From Lacibacter cauensis (GTDB lineage: Bacteria > Bacteroidota > Bacteroidia > Chitinophagales > Chitinophagaceae), in contig NZ_VLLE01000002.1 of NCBI RefSeq assembly GCF_007830055.1, positions 135,953 through 199,952 of the forward strand: a DNA stretch of 64,000 nucleotides, written 5' to 3'. The notes beneath the pieces are model-generated. The model had not been told where the DNA came from. It made no database searches and was given only the letters and a program-made list of their open reading frames with translations. Made by a program: the position numbers and the translations under genes. Shown piece by piece: positions 1 through 6,955 of this stretch; position 1 is the stretch's first letter, and every line of letters begins with the position of its first letter.

Positions 1-132
1 GGAAGGGCTTCATGATACATAAGGAAGGGCTTCATGATACATAAGGAAGGGCTTCATGGTACATAGGGAAAGGCTTCATGATACATAAGGAAGAGCTTCC
101 TATGGTATAGGGAAGGCTTTCTCATCGGGTTC
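1..132. repeat. tandem 22-bp repeat, about six copies
   Basis: The window opens inside a direct tandem repeat with a 22-base period (unit ggaagggcttcatgatacat followed by aa). Copies at 1-22 and 23-44 are identical, 45-66 and 67-88 differ by a few bases, and 89-110 and 111-132 are progressively degenerate. There are no unique spacers, so this is not a CRISPR array. The left edge is cut by the window, so the copy number is a minimum. Confidence 0.9.
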
Positions 133-649
133 GAATAGCTTCCCATTACAATGTGAAGGGCTTTGTATGGTTAACCAAAATGCTGGATATCAACAACAAT
201 TGCCTAACCGGCAACCCATAACCCATAACCGGTAGTGGACTGTCGTCCATCAACCGTTGACCTTCTTTGTCTATGAACCATGAACCATCATCCATGAACA
301 ATTTTCCCATCTACGTATTTTGCATTATTTTAGCCAAGCAGCACGTGCAACCGAAAACACCGGAACAGCCAGAGCTAACTACACCCAAAACTCCACGCTA
401 CCCCCGGAACAGAATCTTGAATGCTGCAACAGGAGAAGAGATGTTTTGAAGGAAGGGGATACTCCAAGAAATTTTAATGAGAGAAGATTTGATTGTGCAA
501 TCTCTTAAAAACGTTTGTACACGGATGTTACAGAAAAGCTATTGTGCAATAACAAATGAAAAAACTCAACCGAAAAGTATTGGTTATCAATTTGAAATAA
601 AATTTGAGTTGCGCCAACTTATAAGTTGTGTGACATTAAATCATCAATT
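133..649. other. intergenic region, no gene recognised
   Basis: This stretch follows the tandem repeat. It contains short-word, low-complexity DNA around 200-300 (repeated cataacc and atgaaccatc words). Short open frames at about 267-508 overlap each other in different frames and show no recognisable domain, signal peptide or start signal. I see nothing here that I can support as a gene. Confidence 0.6.
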
Positions 650-1738
650 ATGAGTGATAATAAAGATTTATTTTATTTAGATAAAATTTTCCCAGTACCA
701 GCGGAAATATTTTCAGCTGAATACAAAAGTATATCTGAAATTTTCAAAGAGTCGATTTTTGTCTTTGACACCAATGCCCTATTAGTTCCGTTTGACACAA
801 GTGTAAAAAATTTAAATGACATTAAATCAATATTGCTCGCACTTAAACAAAGTAAAAAAATAGCAATTCCTGCTAGAGTAGCAAGAGAGTTTGCAAAAAA
901 CAGGGCTACAAAACTTGGAGATTTATTTCTGAGTTTGCGTCAATTAAAAAACAATCTTAATATTGGTACTTTTAGAATCAATGAGTATCCTTTATTAGAC
1001 GGCATTGAAAACTACGAAAAGCTAAAAAGTAATTTTGCTGAAATCACTATACAAATAAAAAATGCCAGAGAAAATTTAGAGGCTATTGAAAAGAACATAC
1101 TTAGTTGGAATTGGAACGACAGTGTCAGCTTAGCTTATAAAGAAATTTTCACTCCAGAAACTATTGAGAATCCAACACTAACTGAAGAAGAAATTGAAGC
1201 TGATTTAAAGTTTAGATTTGCTCACAAAATAGCTCCAGGCTTTAAAGATTCAAATAAAGTTGATGAAGGAATTGGGGACTTAATTATATGGCATACAATA
1301 CTGGCGATTGCCAAAAAGTATTCTTCAAATGTAATTTTTGTGTCAAACGACGAAAAAAATGACTGGTTTCATAAGCAAGACAAAATAGGCATGTATCCAA
1401 AATTTGAATTGTATGATGAATTCAGAAGGGTTACAAACAGTAAATCATTCGCAATAATTAGCTTTCTCCAATTTTTAGAAATGTCGAATGCAAAAGAAGA
1501 TACAATTAAAGAAGTAAAGCAAAGTTTAGAAGAAACAAAAGAAGAGGAAAATGAGTATTATCAAGTTGACGTAAATGATCTAACTATTGGCAAGCAGGTT
1601 AGACATAAAAAATTTGGAATTGGAACAGTGACCCAAATTCTCACACAGTACAAGCAGCCAATTGTTGAAATAAATTTTAAAGATTTTGGCAGAAAATTGA
1701 TTATGCTTAGTTATGCACGTTTAAAAATAATCCCGTAG
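650..1738 (+). CDS. PIN-like domain protein with C-terminal Tudor-like module
   Basis: A 362-residue protein, probably a metal-dependent nuclease of the PIN-like type. The N-terminal half carries FVFDTNALL near residue 40, which is the first acidic residue of a PIN fold. VAREFAKNR follows, then DEGIGDLIIW near 207 and VIFVSNDEKNDW near 230, which supply the remaining acidic positions. The last 50 residues (VRHKKFGIGTV and a beta-rich end) resemble the small Tudor-like DNA-binding module found at the C-terminus of UvrD/PcrA helicases. The ATG at 650 is preferred to a TTG 24 bases upstream, since it directly begins the conserved part. The gene is AT-rich compared with later genes and has no antitoxin-like partner beside it. 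A role in nucleic-acid cleavage, perhaps defence or stress, is inference from the fold. Confidence 0.75.
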   Translation: MSDNKDLFYLDKIFPVPAEIFSAEYKSISEIFKESIFVFDTNALLVPFDTSVKNLNDIKSILLALKQSKKIAIPARVAREFAKNRATKLGDLFLSLRQLKNNLNIGTFRINEYPLLDGIENYEKLKSNFAEITIQIKNARENLEAIEKNILSWNWNDSVSLAYKEIFTPETIENPTLTEEEIEADLKFRFAHKIAPGFKDSNKVDEGIGDLIIWHTILAIAKKYSSNVIFVSNDEKNDWFHKQDKIGMYPKFELYDEFRRVTNSKSFAIISFLQFLEMSNAKEDTIKEVKQSLEETKEEENEYYQVDVNDLTIGKQVRHKKFGIGTVTQILTQYKQPIVEINFKDFGRKLIMLSYARLKIIP

Positions 1739-2063
1739 TTCTTTCTTTTATCGGTTGGTGTCGCCTCCATCTGTTCCAAGCATACAAGCTCTTTAATATT
1801 CGTGTACCTGGCGCAAGAATTGTGCAGCAGAAAATGTGTGCTGGCTTTCTTGTGCCTAAATTTTTAGAGCTTCAAAATTTTTCTTATTGGTTAGTGTTGC
1901 CATCAGCCATTAAAAAAATGTGTATGAAGAAGTTTTTGATTTTTTTCTTATCGGTTGGTGTCGCCACCAACCGAAATAGGTTCATAACAGGTTGTTGGTG
2001 AAGACAGCAACCATTAAATAATGAAAACAGTATCTTTAGTGTAACAGCATCAAGCAAAACAAC
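1739..2063. other. repeat-rich spacer between accessory genes
   Basis: No gene is supported here. The spacer holds a TCGGTTGGTG motif at 1751 and again as a near-palindrome at 1949-1972 (TCGGTTGGTG, TCGC, CACCAACCGA). It also holds a 47-base hairpin at 1810-1856 and a segment at about 1886-1945 that resembles the start region of the gene at 3001. Parts of it are repeated in the spacers at 2833-3000 and 3382-3598. Confidence 0.7.
1810..1856. repeat. hairpin repeat, copy 1
   Basis: GGCGCAAGAA at 1810-1819 pairs with TTCTTGTGCC at 1847-1856, with one G-U pair if transcribed. The same 47-base unit with its flanks recurs at 3488-3534. The shared flank (ccaagcatacaagctct) lies just upstream in both copies. 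Confidence 0.75.
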
Positions 2064-2198
2064 ATGCATTTTACAAAACTGGTACCAAGTGTGTTTTATA
2101 CAGATATTACAGATGGTCTTCAATTATTTGTCGACTGCCTGCAGTTTACAATTGCGTACTTCGCAGAAACGTCTCCAGCATGGGACGTTTCGTTATAA
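2064..2198 (+). pseudogene. truncated duplicate of the VOC-family gene at 4007
   Basis: Bases 2021-2156 are nearly identical to 3963-4099, which are the leader and first 31 codons of the VOC gene. Translation from ATG 2064 gives the same start (MHFTKLVPSVFYTD) with only one substitution in the first 31 residues. It then leaves homology at 2157 and stops at 2198 after 14 unrelated codons. The break point coincides with a perfect 8-bp inverted repeat (GAAACGTC and GACGTTTC, 2166-2191). The remaining three quarters of the domain are missing, so this is a remnant left by a partial duplication or by replacement of its 3' part. Confidence 0.85.
2166..2191. repeat. short inverted repeat at the truncation point
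   Basis: GAAACGTC (2166-2173) and GACGTTTC (2184-2191) form a perfect 8-bp stem around a 10-base loop. It sits directly after the point where the truncated VOC copy loses homology to the intact one. It looks like a dispersed REP-type palindrome, although no second copy was found in this window. Confidence 0.6.
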
Positions 2199-2271
2199 AG
2201 GATTGAAATATTATTACGCCTTGTCCGGTTCAGAAGACATGGCTAAGCAAATAAATGATAAGAATACATAT

Positions 2272-2832
2272 ATGCGAATCATAACAGTTTTGCTAGTTGC
2301 ATGTTTAGTAGGAGCTTGTACTAAAAAGCAGTCGGCATGTACCGGTGAGCAGGTAGAGTTGCTGCTCTTATCTGCTTACAAAAAAGATCTGCAAGTCTAT
2401 CTTGCAGATAAAGCAAAGGATATTCAAAACAATTATGGAAAAATATTCCCGGTTAATACAGATACAATCGTTGCTTCTTATTTGCTTAATGGAACGTTGA
2501 AGGTTGAAAATCTGGTAACAACAGAAAAAATGGAAAACGAGAATGCATGCACTGGTAAAGCTACGCTGACCTATCGGCTTTCTGATGATTTTATAACTGC
2601 ATATAAGCGTAATGCTCCATTGGTAACGGATCAGGATGCGCTCATCAATCCAGGATTTGAAACTACAAATGTGGATGTAGAAATTGTTTATACAGTATCG
2701 GTAACAGACGGTAAGGAACAGGTTCGTTTAGAAGATATTTTAACCCATGATCTGCACCGCTCTCTTGACCAGTTTGTGTTTTTCTATTCATTAAATGAAG
2801 TGGTAAAGCTGAAGTTGAAAGAAGGGAAATAA
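2272..2832 (+). CDS. uncharacterised lipoprotein
   Basis: A 186-residue protein with an SPII signal: a hydrophobic stretch of about 12 residues followed by the lipobox LVGAC, so it should be lipidated at Cys16 and anchored in the envelope. The mature part is rich in charged residues and predicted beta strands. Two Cys residues (CTGEQ and ACTGKA) could form a disulfide. I do not recognise the family. The frame is open upstream to 2089, but that region is occupied by the VOC remnant in another frame. ATG 2272 is preferred because the signal peptide begins there; ATG 2239 is the alternative. Confidence 0.75.
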   Translation: MRIITVLLVACLVGACTKKQSACTGEQVELLLLSAYKKDLQVYLADKAKDIQNNYGKIFPVNTDTIVASYLLNGTLKVENLVTTEKMENENACTGKATLTYRLSDDFITAYKRNAPLVTDQDALINPGFETTNVDVEIVYTVSVTDGKEQVRLEDILTHDLHRSLDQFVFFYSLNEVVKLKLKEGK

Positions 2833-3000
2833 GTTCATAACAGCTGATTGGTGCTTTACGCCGTTGTTGGTGTTGTCACCAATCAACAATTGAAAAAAAG
2901 ATCATTAAAGCTGTAGCACAGCTTTAGTACTTACAATTTAACTTTATCAAAAGTTTTTTTCTATTTGGCTAGTGTTGCCAACAGACATTAAATATTGTTT
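2833..3000. other. spacer with inverted repeats
   Basis: TGATTGGTG near 2846 pairs with CACCAATCA near 2879. The gttcataacag word at 2834 also occurs at 1980. The last 40 bases (ggctagtgttgcca, then an attaaat tract before the ATG) resemble 1886-1925. The spacer shares its modules with the neighbouring spacers of this accessory stretch. Confidence 0.6.
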
Positions 3001-3381
3001 ATGAATAAATTTTTGATTTTTGTTATGGGTTTAGTAATAGGCATTGCTGTTACCCTGTTTACTTTGTACTTGTTTTCTACAGTAAATAAAAATGACAATG
3101 AGGATCTCGGATTAAAATTGTTTAAAGAAAAAGGCGAGTGCATAAAAACCAAAAACGAAATTAAAATATTCCAAGTTATTGAAGCAAATATGGCGCTTGC
3201 TAAAACAGGTGATTATCCGGATGAGATTGTCCTTTTACTAATAAATTACGACGGTAAAAGTTACTACGACGATCAAAAAATCATTGTTCCTGCAAAAAAA
3301 TGTGCAAGGCAGATTGGCACATATAAGTATAGTACAAAAATGGAGATAGATAAAACTGTGCCTGCTGTTGTGATTGAATGA
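3001..3381 (+). CDS. uncharacterised small protein with N-terminal membrane anchor
   Basis: A 126-residue protein. Residues 1-25 (MNKFLIFVMGLVIGIAVTLF) form one hydrophobic helix that could be a membrane anchor or an uncleaved signal. The rest is a hydrophilic, Lys-rich domain with two Cys residues. ATG 3001 is chosen over the TTG two codons upstream. The start region resembles 1922-1945, where only a broken copy remains. Family and function are unknown to me. Confidence 0.65.
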   Translation: MNKFLIFVMGLVIGIAVTLFTLYLFSTVNKNDNEDLGLKLFKEKGECIKTKNEIKIFQVIEANMALAKTGDYPDEIVLLLINYDGKSYYDDQKIIVPAKKCARQIGTYKYSTKMEIDKTVPAVVIE

Positions 3382-3598
3382 AACTCTCCCTATGGCGAAG
3401 GTCCCCATTTGGTCCAAGCATAAAAGTTCTTCAATGTTCGAGCCCCATCTAGTCCAAGCATACAAGCTCTATAAGATTCGGGTACCTGGCGCAAGAATTG
3501 TGCGGCAGTAATTGTGTGTTGGCTTTCTTGTGCCTGATGTTCGGGTTGCTTAAACTGTCTTTGTAAATTAGTGTTACATCGCAATAAAAAAATTGCAT
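3382..3598. other. spacer carrying duplicated repeat modules
   Basis: The motif ccat(t/c)tggtccaagcat occurs twice in tandem (about 3405 and 3446), and it recurs with the following hairpin near 1768. The 47-base hairpin is at 3488-3534. The spacer ends in ttagtgttac just before the HNH gene. No open frame here is convincing. Confidence 0.6.
3488..3534. repeat. hairpin repeat, copy 2
   Basis: GGCGCAAGAA at 3488-3497 pairs with TTCTTGTGCC at 3525-3534. The arms are identical to the copy at 1810-1856, while the loop differs at a few positions. Conserved arms with a drifting loop suggest that the structure matters. Confidence 0.75.
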
Positions 3599-3901
3599 AT
3601 GCTCTTACTGATTTTACTCATACTTCTTGTTTTAGCAATTCTTGGGGGCTTTAAAATATATGTGTTTGAACAAAACAGAAAGCGTCGCAGAGACTATTAC
3701 CGCAATACTTATTTAAAGTCTGAGGAATGGAAAAGGAAGCGGTACGTTGTGTTGAGACGGGACAATTGGCGCTGTGTACATTGTGGAGCAAAAGCTACAG
3801 AGGTGCATCATAAAAAGTATGCGAAATACAATATTGGCAAAGAACCAATTAAGTGGCTTGAATCGGTATGCAATACCTGTCATGCTTCTTTACATCAGTA
3901 A
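3599..3901 (+). CDS. membrane-anchored HNH endonuclease domain protein
   Basis: A 100-residue protein. Residues 1-22 are a strongly hydrophobic helix (LLLILLILLVLAILGGF), followed by a basic linker (NRKRRRDYY) that would face the cytoplasm. The rest is a compact HNH/5-methylcytosine-nuclease-like domain: RRDNWRCVHCGAKATEVHH supplies the first Cys pair and the HH motif, and CNTCHASLH supplies the second Cys pair and the terminal His. The four Cys would hold a structural zinc and the His residues the catalytic metal. ATG 3599 is used rather than the TTG at 3593. Its substrate and the reason for membrane anchoring are unknown. Confidence 0.8.
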   Translation: MLLLILLILLVLAILGGFKIYVFEQNRKRRRDYYRNTYLKSEEWKRKRYVVLRRDNWRCVHCGAKATEVHHKKYAKYNIGKEPIKWLESVCNTCHASLHQ

Positions 3902-3921
3902 TATTTGTTTCTACTTTTTCT

Positions 3922-3944
3922 GATGCAGATACCTAATCTGCGTC
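3922..3944. repeat. short hairpin in spacer
   Basis: GATGCAGAT and ATCTGCGTC form a 9-bp stem (one G-U pair) around a 5-base loop, 20 bases after the HNH stop codon. There is no T-run of terminator strength after it, so it may be a weak terminator or simply a small palindrome. Confidence 0.4.
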
Positions 3945-4006
3945 AAAAGAAATCTTTAGCAAATGAAAACAGTATCTTTAGTATAACAGCATCAACCAAA
4001 GCAAAC

Positions 4007-4369
4007 ATGCATTTTACAAAACTGGTACCAAGTGTATTTTATACAGATATAGCTGATGGTCTTCAATTATTTGTTGACTGTTTGCAGTTTACAATTGCGC
4101 ATAAAGATTTTACAGCTTCGCAACCTTACTGTGTTTTACAAAAAGGAAACATCAGCCTCATGCTGTTTCAAGATGCGCAATTAGCCAATGAGCACAATCC
4201 CGAACTACGACTTGTAACAGATAATATTGAAGAGGTTTACACACAAGTAGCAGCATCGCATCCGCATTTGCTTCATCCCAATCTGAATAAAGTTACACTC
4301 CGGCCATGGGGTGCAAAAGAATTTGCCATTGCAGACAAACAACTCGGCATTCGCTTTCAGCAATGGTGA
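4007..4369 (+). CDS. VOC-superfamily (glyoxalase/bleomycin-resistance fold) protein
   Basis: A 120-residue single-domain VOC protein. The start FTKLVPSVFYTDIADGLQLF is the typical first beta-alpha motif of this fold. LRLVTDNIEEVYTQV is the second-half helix, and LRPWGAKEFAIADKQLGIRF is the closing strand pair seen in many bleomycin-resistance-like members. Some of these bind small hydrophobic ligands and others are metal enzymes, so substrate cannot be assigned. The start at 4007 is supported because homology to the duplicated fragment at 2064 runs in frame from this ATG. The shared sequence also covers 44 bases of leader, so the leader was duplicated with the gene. Confidence 0.8.
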   Translation: MHFTKLVPSVFYTDIADGLQLFVDCLQFTIAHKDFTASQPYCVLQKGNISLMLFQDAQLANEHNPELRLVTDNIEEVYTQVAASHPHLLHPNLNKVTLRPWGAKEFAIADKQLGIRFQQW

Positions 4370-4551
4370 TGAATTTGTTCGCCTGAAAATATAAAAAGAA
4401 TTACTTTTCGTTTTTTAACAGTACAACCGTTTACAGACTGTATCAATACCAATCATTCAACACAGTTATTGCATATACAACGCAGTTACAAGTTTTGCAT
4501 GGTCGTACTAATTTGCAATGTTGCTTTTTTGTTTTCTTTGGAAAAAAAACA

Positions 4552-5139
4552 ATGAAAGCATCTTTTACTGCATTACTTCTTACAGCTTTTTTTATTTTCA
4601 CTAACACCGCATCTGCTCAAAATGAAAAAGAGGAGAAAATAAAGTTTGCACCTAACCCCGAAATGATACCTTCTGATTTTGATCCGAACAAACATATTTT
4701 ACTTGTAATGCAACTTTCTAAGCGTAACAACCCAGAGAAAGTACATACAGCGGGCACAAAAGATATTGATGCTGCGTTTCAAGCCAATTACGATGGTTAC
4801 AAATACGTAATTGTTTCACCTGCAGATCTGCGGGATTCATCGAAATACAACGACACTTCTGTTTACAGGTTTGTATTGTACAATACAGCTTCCACAAGAG
4901 GTCGTGCAGATGGTGGTTACCGGTTACGTACAGATGCTGCATCGGGGATGACGATGCGTACGCCCAATGCACCTACACAGGTACAACACACCGTTATTGA
5001 TTTCTACTTTCACGACAGGGTAAAAAATGAGGACTATGTTGGAAGTGGACGGCCTACCAGTTTTATAAAAATGACTTTGCGCCCGATTATTTTAACAATG
5101 GCACAGCATGGTCGAAAAAAGAAAGCAGCAAGTAATTAG
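4552..5139 (+). CDS. uncharacterised secreted protein
   Basis: A 195-residue protein with a clear SPI signal peptide (residues 1-23, ending TASAQ). The mature part begins with an acidic/lysine stretch (NEKEEKIKF) and FDPNKHILLVMQL, then a mixed alpha/beta region with many Tyr and Thr residues. I do not recognise the family. ATG 4552 is chosen over the frame opening at 4495, because the signal peptide begins there. It is followed by a 76-bp palindromic element and then the convergent AraC gene. Confidence 0.7.
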   Translation: MKASFTALLLTAFFIFTNTASAQNEKEEKIKFAPNPEMIPSDFDPNKHILLVMQLSKRNNPEKVHTAGTKDIDAAFQANYDGYKYVIVSPADLRDSSKYNDTSVYRFVLYNTASTRGRADGGYRLRTDAASGMTMRTPNAPTQVQHTVIDFYFHDRVKNEDYVGSGRPTSFIKMTLRPIILTMAQHGRKKKAASN

Positions 5140-5159
5140 TGAGAATGGATTCCGTTTAG

Positions 5160-5235
5160 ACCTGACAGGTTAATACATTTAATGCAGTTAGTTTAACTGT
5201 ATACAAACTGCGTAAGAGAAACTAACCTGTCAGGT
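5160..5235. repeat. 76-bp palindromic element, copy 1
   Basis: Bounded by ACCTGACAGGTTAA at the left and TTAACCTGTCAGGT-like sequence at the right. Exactly the same length and ends recur at 6784-6859 and 8697-8772, while the interiors have diverged but keep TTAATrCrTT and a GCAAACTGC-like core. It lies between two convergent genes. It has no coding capacity, so it is a REP- or MITE-like element. Confidence 0.88.
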
Positions 5236-5246
5236 AGGAAATGTTA

Positions 5247-6113
5247 TTATTCATAGTACCCCTCAATCAATCCAAACTGCCGTTCCGGTGCTTTGTTTTC
5301 AATTTCATGAAAAGCAGTTGGCGTAAGGCCGGTAAAATCTTTGTACTCTTTGGCGAGGTGCTGATAATCGTGGTAATTACATTCCACCGCAATCCGCAGC
5401 CAGTCAAAATCGGGTCGTGCATTCCGCAAACGAAAAGCTTTATCGAAACGGATAATGCGTTCGTACAGTTTGGGATTTACACCCGTGCGCTCTTTAAACT
5501 TCCGTTCCAGTTGTTTGCTGCTTAAGCAGGCCTGTGCTGCCAGTTGTTGTAGGTTGGCTTTATTGCCTTGCAGTAATAACAGAAATACATCATCTACCAG
5601 CAACCGTTCTTTTTTGTGTGTGCGAATGAGCGAACGGATAAAGGCCGTTACAACTTCCAGCATCTGTTCATAGTTTGTAGCTGCAGCCAGTTGCTCGTTT
5701 ACAAAGCGGATCTGCGAAGAGAAATACACTTCTGCATCCATGTAGCGGTTACACAATTCATGCGCAGGAATACCGGTTAAGCGATACAACGCACCCGGCT
5801 GAAACACCACCTGTATCACCAAAAAATTCCGGCCGATCATGCGGTTGGTTACCTGCGAAAACTGTCCGTACAACACAACAGGCACATGTTTTACCTGCAA
5901 ACCACTCTCCGGGTATTCCACCACTTCTGTATCGAAGGGATAAAAGGCCAGGCATTGTTCCGGTCTTGGCGGATAGGCTTTAAACGGCAGCGGTTGTTCT
6001 TTTTCAAATTGAAAATGAACAATGCGGAACAGTTGCACAAACTCCCGTACATCAGGCGATGGTATAAAATCTTTCAGTAACAAATCTGGCTTGTTTACGT
6101 GTATAAGATACAA
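5247..6113 (-). CDS. AraC-family transcriptional regulator
   Basis: A 288-residue regulator. Residues 1-150 are a sensory domain of the type common in Bacteroidota AraC proteins (YPPRPEQCLAFYPFD, then a beta-rich part through VVFQPGALYRLTGIP). Residues about 180-275 are the double helix-turn-helix DNA-binding domain (LAAQACLSSKQLERKFKERT for the first, IAVECNYHDYQHLAKEYKDF for the second). The only in-frame start is TTG at 6113, eight bases after the stop of the upstream cupin gene on the same strand. The two genes are therefore probably cotranscribed. The likely role is control of its own operon; the ligand is unknown. Confidence 0.88.
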   Translation of the reverse strand: MYLIHVNKPDLLLKDFIPSPDVREFVQLFRIVHFQFEKEQPLPFKAYPPRPEQCLAFYPFDTEVVEYPESGLQVKHVPVVLYGQFSQVTNRMIGRNFLVIQVVFQPGALYRLTGIPAHELCNRYMDAEVYFSSQIRFVNEQLAAATNYEQMLEVVTAFIRSLIRTHKKERLLVDDVFLLLLQGNKANLQQLAAQACLSSKQLERKFKERTGVNPKLYERIIRFDKAFRLRNARPDFDWLRIAVECNYHDYQHLAKEYKDFTGLTPTAFHEIENKAPERQFGLIEGYYE

Positions 6114-6121
6114 CGCATTGT

Positions 6122-6673
6122 TTACAATGTAAGCGGCGGACCAACAACTTTCATATCGTGTGCTGCATGGATGCGATCCATTTCCTCATCGGAAGGACGT
6201 TCTTTTAAACTGTTCATCAACACAAAAAACTCTTCCATTTTACCCGCAGGTTGCAGAAAATAAATCAGTCGGCCTTTATCGGTTAACTGGATCCAGGTGT
6301 GTGGTATACCACGGGGAAGAAAAATGGTTTGTCCGGCTTTGAGCACATGTGTTTCTTTGCCCACCACAAAACGATATTCACCTTCGATGACGGTGAAGAT
6401 TTCATCCTGCTTGAAATGAATATGCAATGATGGTCCCACTTTTCCAAGTCCGGTATAATCGAAGACAGAGAGTTGACCATCGGTATCCTTCGACGAAATT
6501 TTTAAATCGTTGGGATGAACACCGAGGAACTTCACCGTATCGCCAAAGCGTGATTTACCGGCATCAACAACAAAGGGTTCTTTGGTGGAAGCATCGCCTG
6601 CGTTTACCTGGTTTGCAACGGCCATGGCTGGCAAGGCCAGCAGTGTTTTGGTTAAAAAATCTTTACGTAGCAT
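6122..6673 (-). CDS. secreted cupin-domain protein
   Basis: A 183-residue protein with an N-terminal export signal (MLRKDFLTKTLLALPAMA, cleavage near residue 25). A single cupin_2 barrel follows: LHIHFKQDEIFTVIEGEYRF is motif 1 (H, H, E) and LPRGIPHTWIQ is motif 2 with the third His. The three His and one Glu would bind a metal. It is the first gene of a minus-strand pair with the AraC regulator, eight bases apart. Periplasmic cupins of this type are often small-molecule-binding or dioxygenase-like, but the substrate cannot be read from the sequence. Confidence 0.85.
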   Translation of the reverse strand: MLRKDFLTKTLLALPAMAVANQVNAGDASTKEPFVVDAGKSRFGDTVKFLGVHPNDLKISSKDTDGQLSVFDYTGLGKVGPSLHIHFKQDEIFTVIEGEYRFVVGKETHVLKAGQTIFLPRGIPHTWIQLTDKGRLIYFLQPAGKMEEFFVLMNSLKERPSDEEMDRIHAAHDMKVVGPPLTL

Positions 6674-6783
6674 GGTGATTGATTTTAGAACCTAAAATTG
6701 AAACAACCGCACAAGAGGTTAGTGGTAGGAAATAGACATTTTTGGGAATAAGAGTAAAGGCACAAGGGACAAGGTGCGAATAG

Positions 6784-6859
6784 ACCTGACAGGTTAATGC
6801 GTTTAGTTCTGCGTGTATAACTACCTGCAAACCGCATAAGAGATATTAACCTGTCAGGT
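6784..6859. repeat. 76-bp palindromic element, copy 2
   Basis: Same ends (ACCTGACAGGTTAAT and ATTAACCTGTCAGGT) and the same 76-base length as the copies at 5160 and 8697. It lies between the cupin gene's start and the end of the M28 gene, and is followed 10 bases later by a second, different inverted repeat. Confidence 0.9.
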
Positions 6860-6869
6860 CGAGCCATTG

Positions 6870-6946
6870 GTCGGTACGGTTGCAAACCGTCAGACCTGTT
6901 GAAGCAAAAAATACTTTACGTCTGACGGGATAAGGCCCGTACCGAC
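6870..6946. repeat. 77-bp inverted repeat element
   Basis: GTCGGTACGG (6870-6879) pairs with CCGTACCGAC (6937-6946), and CCGTCAGAC (6887-6895) pairs with GTCTGACGG near 6920. The two arms enclose an A-rich loop. The architecture is that of a REP doublet. It is a different family from the 76-bp element beside it. Confidence 0.8.
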
Positions 6947-6955
6947 GAAAACAAC

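Noticed and set aside
1-132. CRISPR array
   Set aside because: The copies are contiguous with no unique spacers and the unit is only 22 bases; no cas gene is present.
267-508. Two overlapping short open frames as genes
   Set aside because: They lie in different frames, lack start signals and domain similarity, and fall in low-complexity DNA.
1884-2123. Minus-strand gene of 79 residues
   Set aside because: It lies opposite the VOC remnant and repeat modules and has no protein-like features.
1739-4006. Integron with attC sites
   Set aside because: Repeated hairpins are present, but the ends do not fit the RYYYAAC/GTTRRRY core and no integrase is seen. Kept only as a cassette-like hypothesis.
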